A DNA stretch of 64,000 nt, from assembly GCF_020911945.1 (NCBI RefSeq), contig NZ_CP087135.1:2716001-2780000 (forward strand), given 5' to 3'. Positions within the stretch are counted from its first letter, which is position 1; each line of letters starts with the position of its first letter. This document shows positions 1 through 8,748 of this stretch, piece after piece. Source of the DNA: Flavobacterium galactosidilyticum (lineage in GTDB: Bacteria; Bacteroidota; Bacteroidia; Flavobacteriales; Flavobacteriaceae). The notes under the pieces are model-generated. The model was given only the letters and a program-made list of their open reading frames with translations, made no database searches and was not told where the DNA came from. Made by a program: the position numbers and the translations under genes.

Positions 1-51
1 GTAGCTTATTTTGATTTAGAAATTTCTGATAATAATTTCCATATAGAATAA
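1..51 (+). CDS. Possible 3' end of an upstream gene
   Basis: Frame 1 is open from the window edge and reads 16 residues ending in the acidic stretch ISDNNFHIE before TAA. A strong terminator follows 55 bases later, which is what one expects after a gene end. Sixteen codons are too few to identify a family, and an open frame this short could be chance. Confidence 0.3.
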   Translation, partial: VAYFDLEISDNNFHIE

Positions 52-104
52 TATACCTAGGAAAATAAAAGCTAGTAATTTCTATTTAATAGAACTATTT
101 AAAA

Positions 105-150
105 ATTGCACAAGTATTCACAACCACAGTGAAGCTTGTGCATTTTTTTT
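105..150 (+). terminator. Rho-independent terminator of the gene left of the window
   Basis: The 8-bp arms TGCACAAG (107-114) and CTTGTGCA (135-142) pair, an inner TTCAC/GTGAA helix stacks on them, and a run of more than eight T follows. The orientation suits a + strand gene ending near base 51. Confidence 0.75.
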
Positions 151-242
151 TGAATGAAAAATAAAACAACACGCTTCATGTGTACTTTCGAAGTTTTAAA
201 TATCAACCTTGATTTTTTTTTCTATATTTAAAGAAAAAAAAC

Positions 243-635
243 ATGAACTCACGCGATACTTTTTTAAAAGAACTTAGAGGACAATCAATTGGCTCCGTAA
301 CGAGTCAATCAACTGCTGAAGAATCTTTTCAGAACGAGGTCCTTCGACCAATTTTAAAACTGCAAAATGACTTGTTTATAGCTTCATTTATTAATTATAT
401 CAAAGAAAATAAAGTTGATTTTAATTCGAAAACTGTGGAGGCTAAGTTGGCAGTTATAGATAATACCGTTCAGAAAGACATAAAATTTAGAAATGAGATG
501 AAGGGGATTATCATTGGATTGTTTACTACCGAAGAGTATAAATTTTATACTAAAAACGCTTCAAATATCAACAAAAGAATCAAGAATATGTTGCTGGAAA
601 GGCTAAAAAGCCAAGTGCAACTCTTTGATAATTAA
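243..635 (+). CDS. Small conserved protein of unknown function
   Basis: The 130-residue soluble, mostly helical protein has no signal peptide and no membrane segment. I recognise it as a type common in Flavobacterium genomes (ELRGQ near the N-terminus, NEVLRPILKLQNDLF in the middle, RLKSQVQLFDN at the C-terminus). From memory these are sometimes labelled glyoxalase in databases, but I see no vicinal-oxygen-chelate metal motif, so I do not assign that function. It stands alone: a terminator lies upstream and a hairpin-containing gap of about 300 bases lies downstream. The ATG at 243 follows an A-rich leader typical of the phylum. Confidence 0.75.
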   Translation: MNSRDTFLKELRGQSIGSVTSQSTAEESFQNEVLRPILKLQNDLFIASFINYIKENKVDFNSKTVEAKLAVIDNTVQKDIKFRNEMKGIIIGLFTTEEYKFYTKNASNINKRIKNMLLERLKSQVQLFDN

Positions 636-939
636 AAAATAGCTTTCGTTTTTATTGTACTTCACTTAGTCCGAAAACACAAAATGCCGCAAAACGGCTG
701 TGTTTTGGTTTCATTTTTACAGCCTTTACGGTTTAAACAAGTTATGCGCGTACCAGTGATATGTTAAAATAACGTATTTCATTGTTCATAATTTAAAAAG
801 TAGCTGTTTAACACTAAAAAAAATATGATTCCATTATTATTTAATGATTCCTATCTTTTTTATAATAATTATTGAAATAGTTAATTTTTATCTGCCATTT
901 GCACGATTTTTTTTATTATAATTGTTAAAAATAATACTT
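636..939. other. Intergenic gap with a hairpin and probable promoter of the amidoligase cluster
   Basis: The gap holds one clear hairpin: AAAACACA (674-681) pairs with TGTGTTTT (699-706), with an inner GCCG/CGGC helix (686-689/695-698). The T-rich stretch after it is interrupted, so it is only a weak terminator for the small gene upstream. The last 100 bases are very AT-rich and should carry the promoter of the downstream cluster, but I find no clean TAnnTTTG box. I see no coding sequence. Confidence 0.5.
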
Positions 940-1653
940 ATGAAGGAAGAATATTTTAAATGGCGTTCACCAAATTTAAATAAAGATATTGAAATGCTGG
1001 TTTTTGGACATGCAGGATATCCGGTTATTTTATTTCCCACTTCAATGGGTTCTTACCATGAAAATAAGGACATGGGATTGATTGAATCAGCGAGATGGTA
1101 TATTGAACAAGGATTAATCCAGATTTATTGCCCTGACAGTGTTGATAGCGATAGTTTTTACAATAAGTACATTCACCCTGTTCATCGCATAGAAAATCAT
1201 GTGCGATACGATAAAATGATTTGTCATGAAATTGTAGAAAGAGTTAAAAATAATTCTAATTCCGGAAAAGTGGCTGTTGCAGGTTGCAGTTTTGGGGGGT
1301 ATCATGCCGCTAATTTTGCTTTTAGACATCCAGGTTATGTGAGCCATCTTTTCTCGATGAGCGGCGCTTTTGATATTAAAAATTTTATGGATGGTTTTCA
1401 TAATGATGATGTTTTTTACAATAGTCCACTGGATTTCTTATATGGACTTGATGACCACGAACTATGGAATATGGATATCGTGTTAGGAACTTCTAACTGG
1501 GATATTTGCTTAGATGCTAATTTGAAATTGAGTAAAGTACTTAGCCATAAAGGGGTCGAACATTGGCTGGACATTCGTCAGGAAAAAAAACACGATTGGC
1601 CAGTTTGGAAAGAAATGTTTCCACATTATTTATCGAGAATCAATTTTTTTTAA
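940..1653 (+). CDS. Esterase / alpha-beta hydrolase, first gene of amidoligase cluster
   Basis: This is a 237-residue alpha/beta hydrolase of the esterase D / enterochelin-esterase type. The nucleophile elbow GCSFGG places the catalytic serine at residue 117, and the histidine in KKHDW (residue 218) fits the charge relay. There is no signal peptide, so it should be cytoplasmic. I start it at ATG 940; an in-frame TTG at 922 would add six unlikely residues. It lies 18 bases ahead of an ATP-grasp ligase and is co-oriented with four ligase-like genes, so it may release or de-esterify a product or intermediate. The substrate is unknown. A second, unrelated-looking esterase sits in the partner locus at 22.4-23.5 kb. 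Confidence 0.85.
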   Translation: MKEEYFKWRSPNLNKDIEMLVFGHAGYPVILFPTSMGSYHENKDMGLIESARWYIEQGLIQIYCPDSVDSDSFYNKYIHPVHRIENHVRYDKMICHEIVERVKNNSNSGKVAVAGCSFGGYHAANFAFRHPGYVSHLFSMSGAFDIKNFMDGFHNDDVFYNSPLDFLYGLDDHELWNMDIVLGTSNWDICLDANLKLSKVLSHKGVEHWLDIRQEKKHDWPVWKEMFPHYLSRINFF

Positions 1654-1671
1654 AAATATAAACGTACTAAG

Positions 1672-2619
1672 ATGAAAAAAATAGGAATTTTATTTGGGAT
1701 GGAAGACACCTATCCACAAGCATTTATAGACAGAGTAAACTCGAAAAATGAAAAGGGAATTATTGCTGAAGCGGTTAGTATTGATAAAGTATTGCAAAAC
1801 AAAGGCGGAGAATATGCAGTAATAATTGATAGGATTTCTCAAGATGTTCCTTTCTATCGTGCTTATTTAAAAAATGCAGCACTGACAGGTACAAATGTGA
1901 TTAATAATCCATTCTGGTGGAGTGCTGATGATAAATTTTTCAATAATGCATTGGCTGATACCCTTGGCGTTCCATTACCGAATACTGTAATTCTTCCTTC
2001 AGCTGAGCATCCTACAGATACTACTAGTAAATCATTTAGAAACTTAAAATACCCGATGGATTGGGAAGGTATTTTTGATTACATCGGATTTCCTGCGTAC
2101 ATGAAACCGTATGCTGGAGGTGGATGGAAAAATGTATATCGCCTCGAAAACAAAGAAGAATTTTGGGAAAAGCATCAAGAAACAGGACAACTAGTAATGA
2201 TGTTGCAAGAGGAAATTAGTTTTACAGAATATTTTAGAGTGTATTGTTTAGGAAATAAAGCGGTGAGAATTATGCAATACGAACCAAGGAATCCACATCA
2301 TTTGCGCTACGTTATTGATGGTCCGCCAACTGATAAAAAATTATTAGCAACTATAAAAGACTATACTTTACGCCTATGCAAAGGTCTAGGTTATGATTTT
2401 AATACTGTCGAATTCGCTGTACGTGATGGTATTCCGTACGCAATTGATTTTGGGAATCCAGCACCTGATGCTGAACTAACCTCAGTAGGTGCTGAAAATT
2501 TTGAATGGGTAGTTGAAGAATCTGCTAAGATGGCTATTGCTGCAGCAAAAAAGCAAAAACCGGGAAAAATGAATTTGACTTGGGGAACATTTATCAAAGA
2601 TGCCGCTGCTGAAAAATAA
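1672..2619 (+). CDS. RimK-like ATP-grasp carboxylate-amine ligase
   Basis: The 315-residue protein has the ATP-grasp order: an N-terminal alpha/beta part (KKIGILFG), the nucleotide lysine in PAYMKPYAGGGW (Lys145) followed by a glycine-rich loop, and the metal-binding end with Glu247 in NTVEFAV, Asp259 and Asn262 in AIDFGNPAPD. ATP-grasp ligases form amide bonds by way of an acyl phosphate. The protein is soluble and complete in length. It is 18 bases from the esterase and is followed by the GCS2 ligase after a repeat-filled gap. The specific acid and amine cannot be told. It is only distantly similar to known RimK or D-Ala ligases by eye. Confidence 0.85.
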   Translation: MKKIGILFGMEDTYPQAFIDRVNSKNEKGIIAEAVSIDKVLQNKGGEYAVIIDRISQDVPFYRAYLKNAALTGTNVINNPFWWSADDKFFNNALADTLGVPLPNTVILPSAEHPTDTTSKSFRNLKYPMDWEGIFDYIGFPAYMKPYAGGGWKNVYRLENKEEFWEKHQETGQLVMMLQEEISFTEYFRVYCLGNKAVRIMQYEPRNPHHLRYVIDGPPTDKKLLATIKDYTLRLCKGLGYDFNTVEFAVRDGIPYAIDFGNPAPDAELTSVGAENFEWVVEESAKMAIAAAKKQKPGKMNLTWGTFIKDAAAEK

Positions 2620-2640
2620 TGTCGATTTAGTATCGAAATC

Positions 2641-2752
2641 CCATAGCCCCGATTGAAGTGGAAATCCTTTTTTAATTTTTCTTGAAATTGCCTTAAAAGC
2701 AATTTCAATAAAAATTAAAAAAGATTGAAGCGTAAAGCGGGATATAGCTCCT
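2641..2752 (+). repeat. Dispersed flavobacterial palindromic element, copy 1
   Basis: Conserved flanks surround a long hairpin. The left flank is ATAGCCCCGATTGAAG followed by GGAAATCC, and the right flank is GATTGAAGCG followed by AAGCGGGATATAGCTCC. Between them, 25-base arms (2667-2691 and 2699-2723) pair at 24 of 25 positions around a 7-base loop. A second copy with the same flanks but a different hairpin lies at 49.7 kb in the other orientation. It sits between two co-directional genes and so is probably transcribed. Similar elements are, from memory, common between Flavobacterium genes. Confidence 0.75.
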
Positions 2753-2766
2753 AAAAAAATAAAGTG

Positions 2767-3873
2767 ATGAAAAAATTACCAGTTTTTACACTTGGTGTAG
2801 AAGAAGAATATCAAATAATTGACCCCGTTACCAGAGATCTGCGTTCGCATTTGTCTAAAATTGTGGATGGTGCCAAGATCATTTTGAATGAGCAGGTTAA
2901 GGCAGAAATGCATCAGTCTGTGGTAGAAGTGGGTACCAATATTTGTAAAAATGTAAATGACGCTAAGAATGAAATTCGCTATTTACGCTCTAAAATTGTT
3001 GAATTAGCAGACAAGCAGGACTTAATTGTAGGTGGCGCTGGAACACATCCTTTTTCGAAATGGCAAGACCAACCTATTACTGATGATCCTCGTTATCACG
3101 ATATCGTAAATGAATTGCAAGATGCGGCACGCTCTAATTTAATTTTTGGAATGCACTGTCATGTAGGAATCGAGAACCGTGAGATAGGATTGCAATTAAT
3201 GAATCAAGCAACTTATTTCCTGCCTCACATTTTTGCGCTTTCTACTAATTCTCCTTTTTGGGAAGGCAGACAAACAGGTTACAAATCTTTTAGAACTAAA
3301 GTCTTTGATAAATTTCCTAGAACAGGTTTACCTGAATATTTTGACTCTGTTTCCTCTTATCAAAATTATTTAGATACGTTAGTAAAAACGAATTGTATCG
3401 ATAATCCCAAGAAAATTTGGTGGGATTTGCGATTGCATCCGTTTTATGACACTATTGAATTTAGAATATGTGACATGTCGCTTACTGTGGATGAAACTAT
3501 TTGTATCGTAGCTATTATTCAAGCCATTGTAGCTAAATTGTACAAATTGAATATGCAAAACACAAGTTTTAATATTTACAGACTAGCATTAATAAAAGAA
3601 AACAAGTTTCGAGCTGCTCGTTATGGTATTGATAATACTATGATCGATTTTGGTTTACAAAAAGAGGTAGAAACAAAAATGTTAATTCACGAATTACTTG
3701 AATTTATTGATGATGTAGTCGATGAATTGGGTAGCCGCGAGGACATTAATTACGTTCATGAAATACTAAGAACTGGAACAGGCGCTGACAAACAATTGGC
3801 GGTTTTTAACGAAACTGGCGATCTTACAAAAGTGGTCGATTTTATTACTGGCGAATTTTCAAAAGGATTATAA
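2767..3873 (+). CDS. GCS2-family carboxylate-amine ligase (YbdK-like)
   Basis: The 368-residue protein belongs to the glutamate-cysteine ligase type 2 fold. GVEEEYQI near residue 10 is the family's metal/ATP signature, and IFGMHCHVGIE in the centre and WWDLRLHPFYDTIEFRICD further on are the other conserved blocks. Family members join glutamate or another acid to an amine using ATP; YbdK has weak gamma-glutamylcysteine ligase activity and EgtA makes gamma-glutamylcysteine for ergothioneine. I choose ATG 2767 over the GTG three bases earlier. Its neighbours, two ATP-grasp proteins and a GATase, suggest it caps or starts a small amide-linked product. Confidence 0.88.
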   Translation: MKKLPVFTLGVEEEYQIIDPVTRDLRSHLSKIVDGAKIILNEQVKAEMHQSVVEVGTNICKNVNDAKNEIRYLRSKIVELADKQDLIVGGAGTHPFSKWQDQPITDDPRYHDIVNELQDAARSNLIFGMHCHVGIENREIGLQLMNQATYFLPHIFALSTNSPFWEGRQTGYKSFRTKVFDKFPRTGLPEYFDSVSSYQNYLDTLVKTNCIDNPKKIWWDLRLHPFYDTIEFRICDMSLTVDETICIVAIIQAIVAKLYKLNMQNTSFNIYRLALIKENKFRAARYGIDNTMIDFGLQKEVETKMLIHELLEFIDDVVDELGSREDINYVHEILRTGTGADKQLAVFNETGDLTKVVDFITGEFSKGL

Positions 3874-3916
3874 AATAAATATAATTACCTTTACTCATGC
3901 ATTTTAATAAAAATAT

Positions 3917-4747
3917 ATGTCCGATAAAATAATAAAAATTGCCATTCTAGATATGTACAACGGAGAACGAAATCAAGGGATGCGTTGTATTATTGATGTG
4001 GTAAACAGATTTAGTCCAGTAATGAGTTTCGAAATATTTGATGTTCGCGTAAAATGTGAATTACCAGATATTAGTAAATTTGATATTTATATTTCAACAG
4101 GTGGGCCAGGGAATCCATTAATTGGTGATGGAAATTGGGATACTAAGTATTATGAATTCATTGATGCATTAAGTAAATGGAATAACGAAAATAGTGTAAA
4201 AAAACATGTTTTATTTATTTGTCATTCATTTCAAATGGCTTGTTTGCATTTTGGCTTGGCTACAGTTACAAAAAGAAATGATACTTCATTTGGAGTGATG
4301 ACTATACATAAAACTAAAGAAGGAGCTACAGATTCTTTGTTTGAAGGTCTAGCAGATCCTTTTTACGGAATTGATTCAAGAGATTATCAAGTAATACAAC
4401 CTAAACTTAGTGTTTTTGCTAAACATGGTGCTAAGATCATTTCATTAGAAAAAATTAGAGATCATGTGCAGTATGAGCGTGCTATTATGGCAGTTCGTTT
4501 TACAGATTATTTTGTCGGCACACAATTTCATCCAGAAGCAGATCCTATCAGTTTTGTAGCGCACCTTAGAAACAAGGAAGCGAAAGACAAAATTAAGAAT
4601 ATGAAAGGCAAAAAGAAATTCAGGAATATGCTGGAGGATTTAATGGATGATGATAAAATTTATAAAACAAACGAAACCTTGATTCCCAATTTTCTTCGTA
4701 CAGCAATTAATGATGTAATGAAAAGCAAGAAAATGTTATCTAATTAA
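3917..4747 (+). CDS. Class I glutamine amidotransferase-like protein
   Basis: The 276-residue protein has a complete class I GATase triad: Cys102 in VLFICHSFQMAC, His205 and Glu207 in TQFHPEADP. The nucleophile elbow is CHSFQ rather than the usual CLGHQ, and a C-terminal basic tail of about 60 residues (KIKNMKGKKKFRNM) has no counterpart in synthetase-linked GATases. It could supply ammonia to one of the ligases, or hydrolyse a gamma-glutamyl amide as PuuD-type enzymes do. Lying between a GCS2 ligase and an ATP-grasp protein, it may remove a gamma-glutamyl group added earlier in the pathway; this is inference. No signal peptide. Confidence 0.82.
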   Translation: MSDKIIKIAILDMYNGERNQGMRCIIDVVNRFSPVMSFEIFDVRVKCELPDISKFDIYISTGGPGNPLIGDGNWDTKYYEFIDALSKWNNENSVKKHVLFICHSFQMACLHFGLATVTKRNDTSFGVMTIHKTKEGATDSLFEGLADPFYGIDSRDYQVIQPKLSVFAKHGAKIISLEKIRDHVQYERAIMAVRFTDYFVGTQFHPEADPISFVAHLRNKEAKDKIKNMKGKKKFRNMLEDLMDDDKIYKTNETLIPNFLRTAINDVMKSKKMLSN

Positions 4748-4762
4748 AAAAAATAATAGTTT

Positions 4763-5953
4763 ATGATTGCAAAATATCGGGAGTTATTTAACACTCAATT
4801 TACGGTTGAAAAGTATCAAGATTTTGCAGCTGATATTGCTTCCGATTTTGACTATATGCCAACTTTTCGATTAGGTGAAACTCCTTTTTTTATATCAAAT
4901 GAATTAAAAACACAGTTAGTTGAAGGATGTAATGAAGTTATATCTTTTATTCAAAAGGAAGATTTTAAACTTCTTACTAACAAATCATTAGAGCTAAATC
5001 ATAAAGTGCCAAATGAAGATGAACACACTTCTTTTTTAGCAATTGATTTTGGAATATGTGAAGAAGATGGTAAAACTATTCCTAAACTAATTGAAGTACA
5101 AGGATTCCCTTCTTTGTACAATTATCAAGTTAATCTATATGATAAATTCAAAAACCACTATCCTTTTCTTCAAGAGTTAACTCCTTTTGTTAATGATATT
5201 ACAGCTCAAGAATATCATGATATTCTCGAAGAAGTAATTTGTAATAATCATCCTAAAGAAAATGTAATTCTGCTTGAAATAGAACCTGAAAAACAAAACA
5301 CAAAAATTGACTTTTACTATTGCAAAAGAGATATTGGAATTCCAATTGTTTGCGTTACAGAGTTACTAAAAAGAGGCAAGCAGCTTTTTTATAAAAATGA
5401 ACAAGGTCAAGAAATTCTAGTAAAACGAATTTACAATCGTGTTATTTTTGACGAATTGGATTTACGAACTGATTTAAAATTGAATTTTCATTTCTCAGAT
5501 GATTTAGAAGTGGAATGGGCAGGACATCCAAATTGGTTTTTCAGAATCAGTAAATTTATTTTGCCTTTCTTAAAGGGAAAATATTTTATTGAAACTACTC
5601 TACTAAGTGAACTTAAAGAAATTCCTGAGGATTTAGAAAATTATGTTTTAAAGCCCTTGTTTTCTTTTTCCGGTTCTGGTGTTATTTTCAATGTAAAAAA
5701 AGGAGATATTGAATCCGTGTTTGATAAAGAACTTTATATACTTCAAAAAAAAGTAAAATATATACCAATAGTGCAATCCCCAGATGGAAAAGTAAAAGCC
5801 GAAGTTCGCATACTTTGCACTTGGAAAAAAGACGATAAAACTCCTACTCTACTTTGTAATTTAGTTAGACTAAGTCGTGGCGAAATGATAGGTGTAAAAT
5901 TCAACAAAGACAAGGATTGGGTTGGTGGTACTTTAGGTCTATTTGAAAGATAA
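4763..5953 (+). CDS. ATP-grasp-like protein, probably circularly permuted
   Basis: The 396-residue soluble protein is not one I can name. Two blocks look like ATP-grasp pieces in reversed order. The acidic metal-site block comes first (AIDFG at 93-97, KLIEVQGFPSLYNYQ with Glu111), and the lysine plus glycine/serine loop comes later (NYVLKPLFSFSGSG, Lys297). That order is the one seen in glutathionylspermidine-synthase-type permuted ATP-grasp domains. The C-terminus (GEMIGVKFNKDKDWVGGTLG) ends the fold. It follows the GATase by 15 bases and closes the cluster before a strong terminator, so it is likely the last enzyme of the pathway. Confidence 0.7.
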   Translation: MIAKYRELFNTQFTVEKYQDFAADIASDFDYMPTFRLGETPFFISNELKTQLVEGCNEVISFIQKEDFKLLTNKSLELNHKVPNEDEHTSFLAIDFGICEEDGKTIPKLIEVQGFPSLYNYQVNLYDKFKNHYPFLQELTPFVNDITAQEYHDILEEVICNNHPKENVILLEIEPEKQNTKIDFYYCKRDIGIPIVCVTELLKRGKQLFYKNEQGQEILVKRIYNRVIFDELDLRTDLKLNFHFSDDLEVEWAGHPNWFFRISKFILPFLKGKYFIETTLLSELKEIPEDLENYVLKPLFSFSGSGVIFNVKKGDIESVFDKELYILQKKVKYIPIVQSPDGKVKAEVRILCTWKKDDKTPTLLCNLVRLSRGEMIGVKFNKDKDWVGGTLGLFER

Positions 5954-6423
5954 TATTCTTTCATTACATTAACATCAAAAGCAAATTAGATTTTACTCTT
6001 TATAGAAAATCACTTTGAAGCATTTTAAGCTTTTGAGTGATTTTTTTTTTAGACCATTATTCCAAGTGTTTAATTTTAATGTGAGTTACAAATTATTTTA
6101 CTTCTTCTCATAATCTTTCATTTATAACTAATAATAACACTAATAAAAATCACTAAATCGATTTTTTGTAGTAAAAATGCTTCTTAATTTATAAAATATT
6201 ATTATTTAACAGTTTCTGCAATTACATTTTCTTTAGTCTTATGTAACGATTTCATACGTTGATTGCAATTTTCAAAATTATCGAAGCAGATAACTCCTAA
6301 TTACTTAATTAACAACTTATTTTAGTGTTAAAATTACAAATCTGTCTTTTTTTTAGTTATTATTGTAAGGATTTAATAATTATGAAATCTTCTTTATTAA
6401 ACAATATCATTAATAATTAAGCG
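5954..6423. other. Long intergenic gap between amidoligase and sugar-oxidation clusters
   Basis: After the terminator at 6006-6050 the gap of about 370 bases is very AT-rich and noncoding. It must hold the promoter of the sugar cluster, but I see no convincing TTG/TAnnTTTG pair. A 12-codon open frame (6382-6420) ends just ahead of the next start. It has no composition bias and I do not call it a gene. Confidence 0.5.
6006..6050 (+). terminator. Rho-independent terminator of the amidoligase cluster
   Basis: AAAATCACT (6006-6014) pairs with AGTGATTTT (6036-6044), with an inner AAGC/GCTT helix, and ten T follow directly. It separates the amidoligase genes from the Tat/GMC cluster. Confidence 0.85.
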
Positions 6424-6984
6424 ATGGATAGACGTAAAGCACTAAAAAATGTAGCCTTATTATTAGGAACAGCAATCTCCTCAAGCACAATTGGAGTTTT
6501 ATTTGAAAATTTCGGAGTGTATGAGAGTGAAAAAAATCAAGTTTCTTTTTCTGCTAGTGATGAAGAAATATTAGGTGAATATGCTGATATTATTATACCT
6601 ACAACAGCTTCCTCTCAAGGAGCTAAAGCAGCTGGATTGGGAGCTTTTATTCCCATGATGGTTAGAGATTGTTATCCTGCTAATTTGCAACAACTTTTTG
6701 CGTCGGGAATGAAAGACATGTTGGCTAAATGCCAAAAAGACTTTAACAAAGATTTTATGCAATTGAATGCAGAGGAACGTCATAAATTAATGACTGATTT
6801 AACTGCCGAAGCAATTGCTAATAAAAAGAAACCTTCTTTCTTTATGATTGCTAGAGATTTAACCTTATTGGGCTATTTCTCTTCTGAAATTGGCTGTACT
6901 GAAGCACGGGAATACCTTCCTGTTCCAGGACGATATGACGGCAATGCAGATTATAAGCCAGGGCAAAAAGCTTGGGCTACATAA
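6424..6984 (+). CDS. Tat-exported small subunit of a GMC sugar dehydrogenase (gluconate 2-dehydrogenase subunit 3 family)
   Basis: The 186-residue protein opens with a twin-arginine signal (MDRRKALKNVALLLGTAISS), and the mature part EEILGEYADIIIPTT plus GCTEAREYLPVPGRYDG is typical of the gluconate 2-dehydrogenase subunit 3 family. In such enzymes the small subunit carries the Tat signal and takes the folded flavoprotein partner across the inner membrane with it. The next gene, 50 bases on, is the signal-less flavoprotein, which fits exactly. It is the first gene of a nine-gene run in the same direction that ends at 16.7 kb. Confidence 0.88.
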   Translation: MDRRKALKNVALLLGTAISSSTIGVLFENFGVYESEKNQVSFSASDEEILGEYADIIIPTTASSQGAKAAGLGAFIPMMVRDCYPANLQQLFASGMKDMLAKCQKDFNKDFMQLNAEERHKLMTDLTAEAIANKKKPSFFMIARDLTLLGYFSSEIGCTEAREYLPVPGRYDGNADYKPGQKAWAT

Positions 6985-7034
6985 TTTTTTGCTAGCATAA
7001 TGCTTTTTATTATTAATATTTAAATGAAGTAAAA

Positions 7035-8738
7035 GTGAACATAAATACTGATTTAAAAAAAGAAAATACTTACGATGCTATTGTAGTTGGATCTGGTATA
7101 AGCGGCGGTTGGGCAGCTAAAGAACTTACTGAAAAGGGACTAAAAGTTTTGATGTTAGAACGAGGAATGAATATCGAGCATATCAAAGATTATGAATCGG
7201 CTATGAAAGCACCTTGGGAAATTGAACATCGAGGCAGATTGACTCAAGAACAAAGAAGAACACATCCTGTTCAAAGCAGAGATTATCCTTATAATGAAGC
7301 GACTGAAAAATGGTGGGTTAACGATTTAGAATGTCCCTATACTGAAGACAAGCGTTTTGACTGGTACCGCGGTTTTCATGTGGGTGGAAAATCCTTGATG
7401 TGGGGACGTCAAAGCTATCGTTTTAGCGAACATAACTTTGAAGATAATGCAAAAGACGGCTATGGAAATGACTGGCCTATTCGTTATAAAGATGTAGCGC
7501 CTTGGTACGATTATGTCGAGAAATTTGCTGGTATTAGTGGGCAAGCTGAAAACTGGCCTCTACTACCCGATGGTAAATTCTTGCCACCAATGGATATGAA
7601 TTGCGTTGAAAAATCAGTAAAAGCTAGATTAGAAAAACATTACAACTATACTAGGCTAATGACGATCGGTAGAACCGCTAACTTAACGGTTCCGCACAAA
7701 GGCAGAGGAAATTGTCAATATAGAAATTTATGCAGTCGCGGTTGTCCGTTTGGTGCTTATTTTAGTACGCAGTCCTCCACTTTACCCGCTGCCGTGGCTA
7801 CTAAAAGACTAACCGTCAGACCTTACTCTATCGTGAATCATATTATCTATGATAAAAATACTAAAAAAGCAAAAGGGGTTATGGTCATTGATGCCGAAAC
7901 CAATGAAACGATGGAGTTTTACGCTAAAATCGTTTTTGTGAATGCGTCTACTTTAGGATCTACTTTCTTACTATTAAACTCTACTTCAGAAGCTCACCCT
8001 AATGGAATGGGGAATGCTAGCGGGCAATTAGGACATAACTTGATGGATCACCATTTCCGTTGTGGTGCCGAAGGAACTGCAGAAGGTTTTGAAGACAAAT
8101 ACACATACGGACGAAGAGCCAACGGAATCTACATTCCAAGATACCAAAACGTAGGTAACGATAAAAGAAACTATTTAAGAGGTTTTGGTTACCAAGGTGG
8201 TGCCAGCAAAGGAACTTGGCATAAAGAAGTCGCTGAATTGGCTTTCGGTGGTGGTTTTAAAGATACTTTATCACTTCCTGAAAAACATTGGGGAATGGGA
8301 TTGGGTGGCTTTGGAGAAATGCTTCCATACTATGAAAACAAGGTTTACATCGATCATTCTAAAAAAGATAAATGGGGACAACCTGTTTTAGCTATTGACT
8401 GCGAATACAAGGAAAACGAAGCTAAAATGCGCGAAGATATGATGAATGACGCTGCAGAAATGTTAGAAGCATCTGGTGTCAAAAATGTCCGAACGTATGA
8501 CAATGATTGCTATCCTGGAATGGCTATTCACGAAATGGGAACCGCTAGGATGGGTAACGATCCTAAAGATTCTGTTTTAAACAAATGGAATCAGTTGCAT
8601 GAAGTCAATAATGTCTTTGTAACAGATGGTTCTTGTATGCCATCAATAGCTTGTCAAAATCCATCATTGACTTTTATGGCTTTAACAGCCAGAGCTTGTG
8701 ATTATGCTGTGAGAGAATTGAAAAAAGGAAATCTATAG
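7035..8738 (+). CDS. GMC-family FAD-dependent sugar/glycoside dehydrogenase, catalytic subunit
   Basis: The 567-residue flavoprotein has the FAD-binding GSGISGG at residues 19-25, the GMC C-terminal block GMAIHEMGTARMG and the closing motif DGSCMPSIACQNPSLT. A cysteine cluster (CQYRNLCSRGC) lies mid-protein. No signal peptide is present; export should depend on the preceding Tat subunit. The start is GTG 7035, because the next in-frame ATG would lose the FAD motif and an ATG at 7024 stops at once. By family it oxidises a sugar hydroxyl, often at C3 of a glycoside, and passes electrons to a cytochrome c; one is encoded four genes downstream. Confidence 0.9.
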   Translation: MNINTDLKKENTYDAIVVGSGISGGWAAKELTEKGLKVLMLERGMNIEHIKDYESAMKAPWEIEHRGRLTQEQRRTHPVQSRDYPYNEATEKWWVNDLECPYTEDKRFDWYRGFHVGGKSLMWGRQSYRFSEHNFEDNAKDGYGNDWPIRYKDVAPWYDYVEKFAGISGQAENWPLLPDGKFLPPMDMNCVEKSVKARLEKHYNYTRLMTIGRTANLTVPHKGRGNCQYRNLCSRGCPFGAYFSTQSSTLPAAVATKRLTVRPYSIVNHIIYDKNTKKAKGVMVIDAETNETMEFYAKIVFVNASTLGSTFLLLNSTSEAHPNGMGNASGQLGHNLMDHHFRCGAEGTAEGFEDKYTYGRRANGIYIPRYQNVGNDKRNYLRGFGYQGGASKGTWHKEVAELAFGGGFKDTLSLPEKHWGMGLGGFGEMLPYYENKVYIDHSKKDKWGQPVLAIDCEYKENEAKMREDMMNDAAEMLEASGVKNVRTYDNDCYPGMAIHEMGTARMGNDPKDSVLNKWNQLHEVNNVFVTDGSCMPSIACQNPSLTFMALTARACDYAVRELKKGNL

Positions 8739-8748
8739 CATCCATATA

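Noticed and set aside
922..939. TTG start adding six residues to the first esterase
   Set aside because: ATG 940 gives a normal N-terminus and TTG starts are rare; the same reasoning was used for hisC, fabG and the HD gene.
3917..4747. GATase-like gene considered as a carbamoyl-phosphate or GMP synthase subunit
   Set aside because: No partner synthetase is nearby, the elbow is CHSFQ, and there is an extra basic tail.
6382..6420. A 12-codon open frame directly ahead of the Tat subunit gene, considered as a leader peptide
   Set aside because: It has no run of regulatory codons, no following terminator, and the base composition is that of the AT-rich gap.
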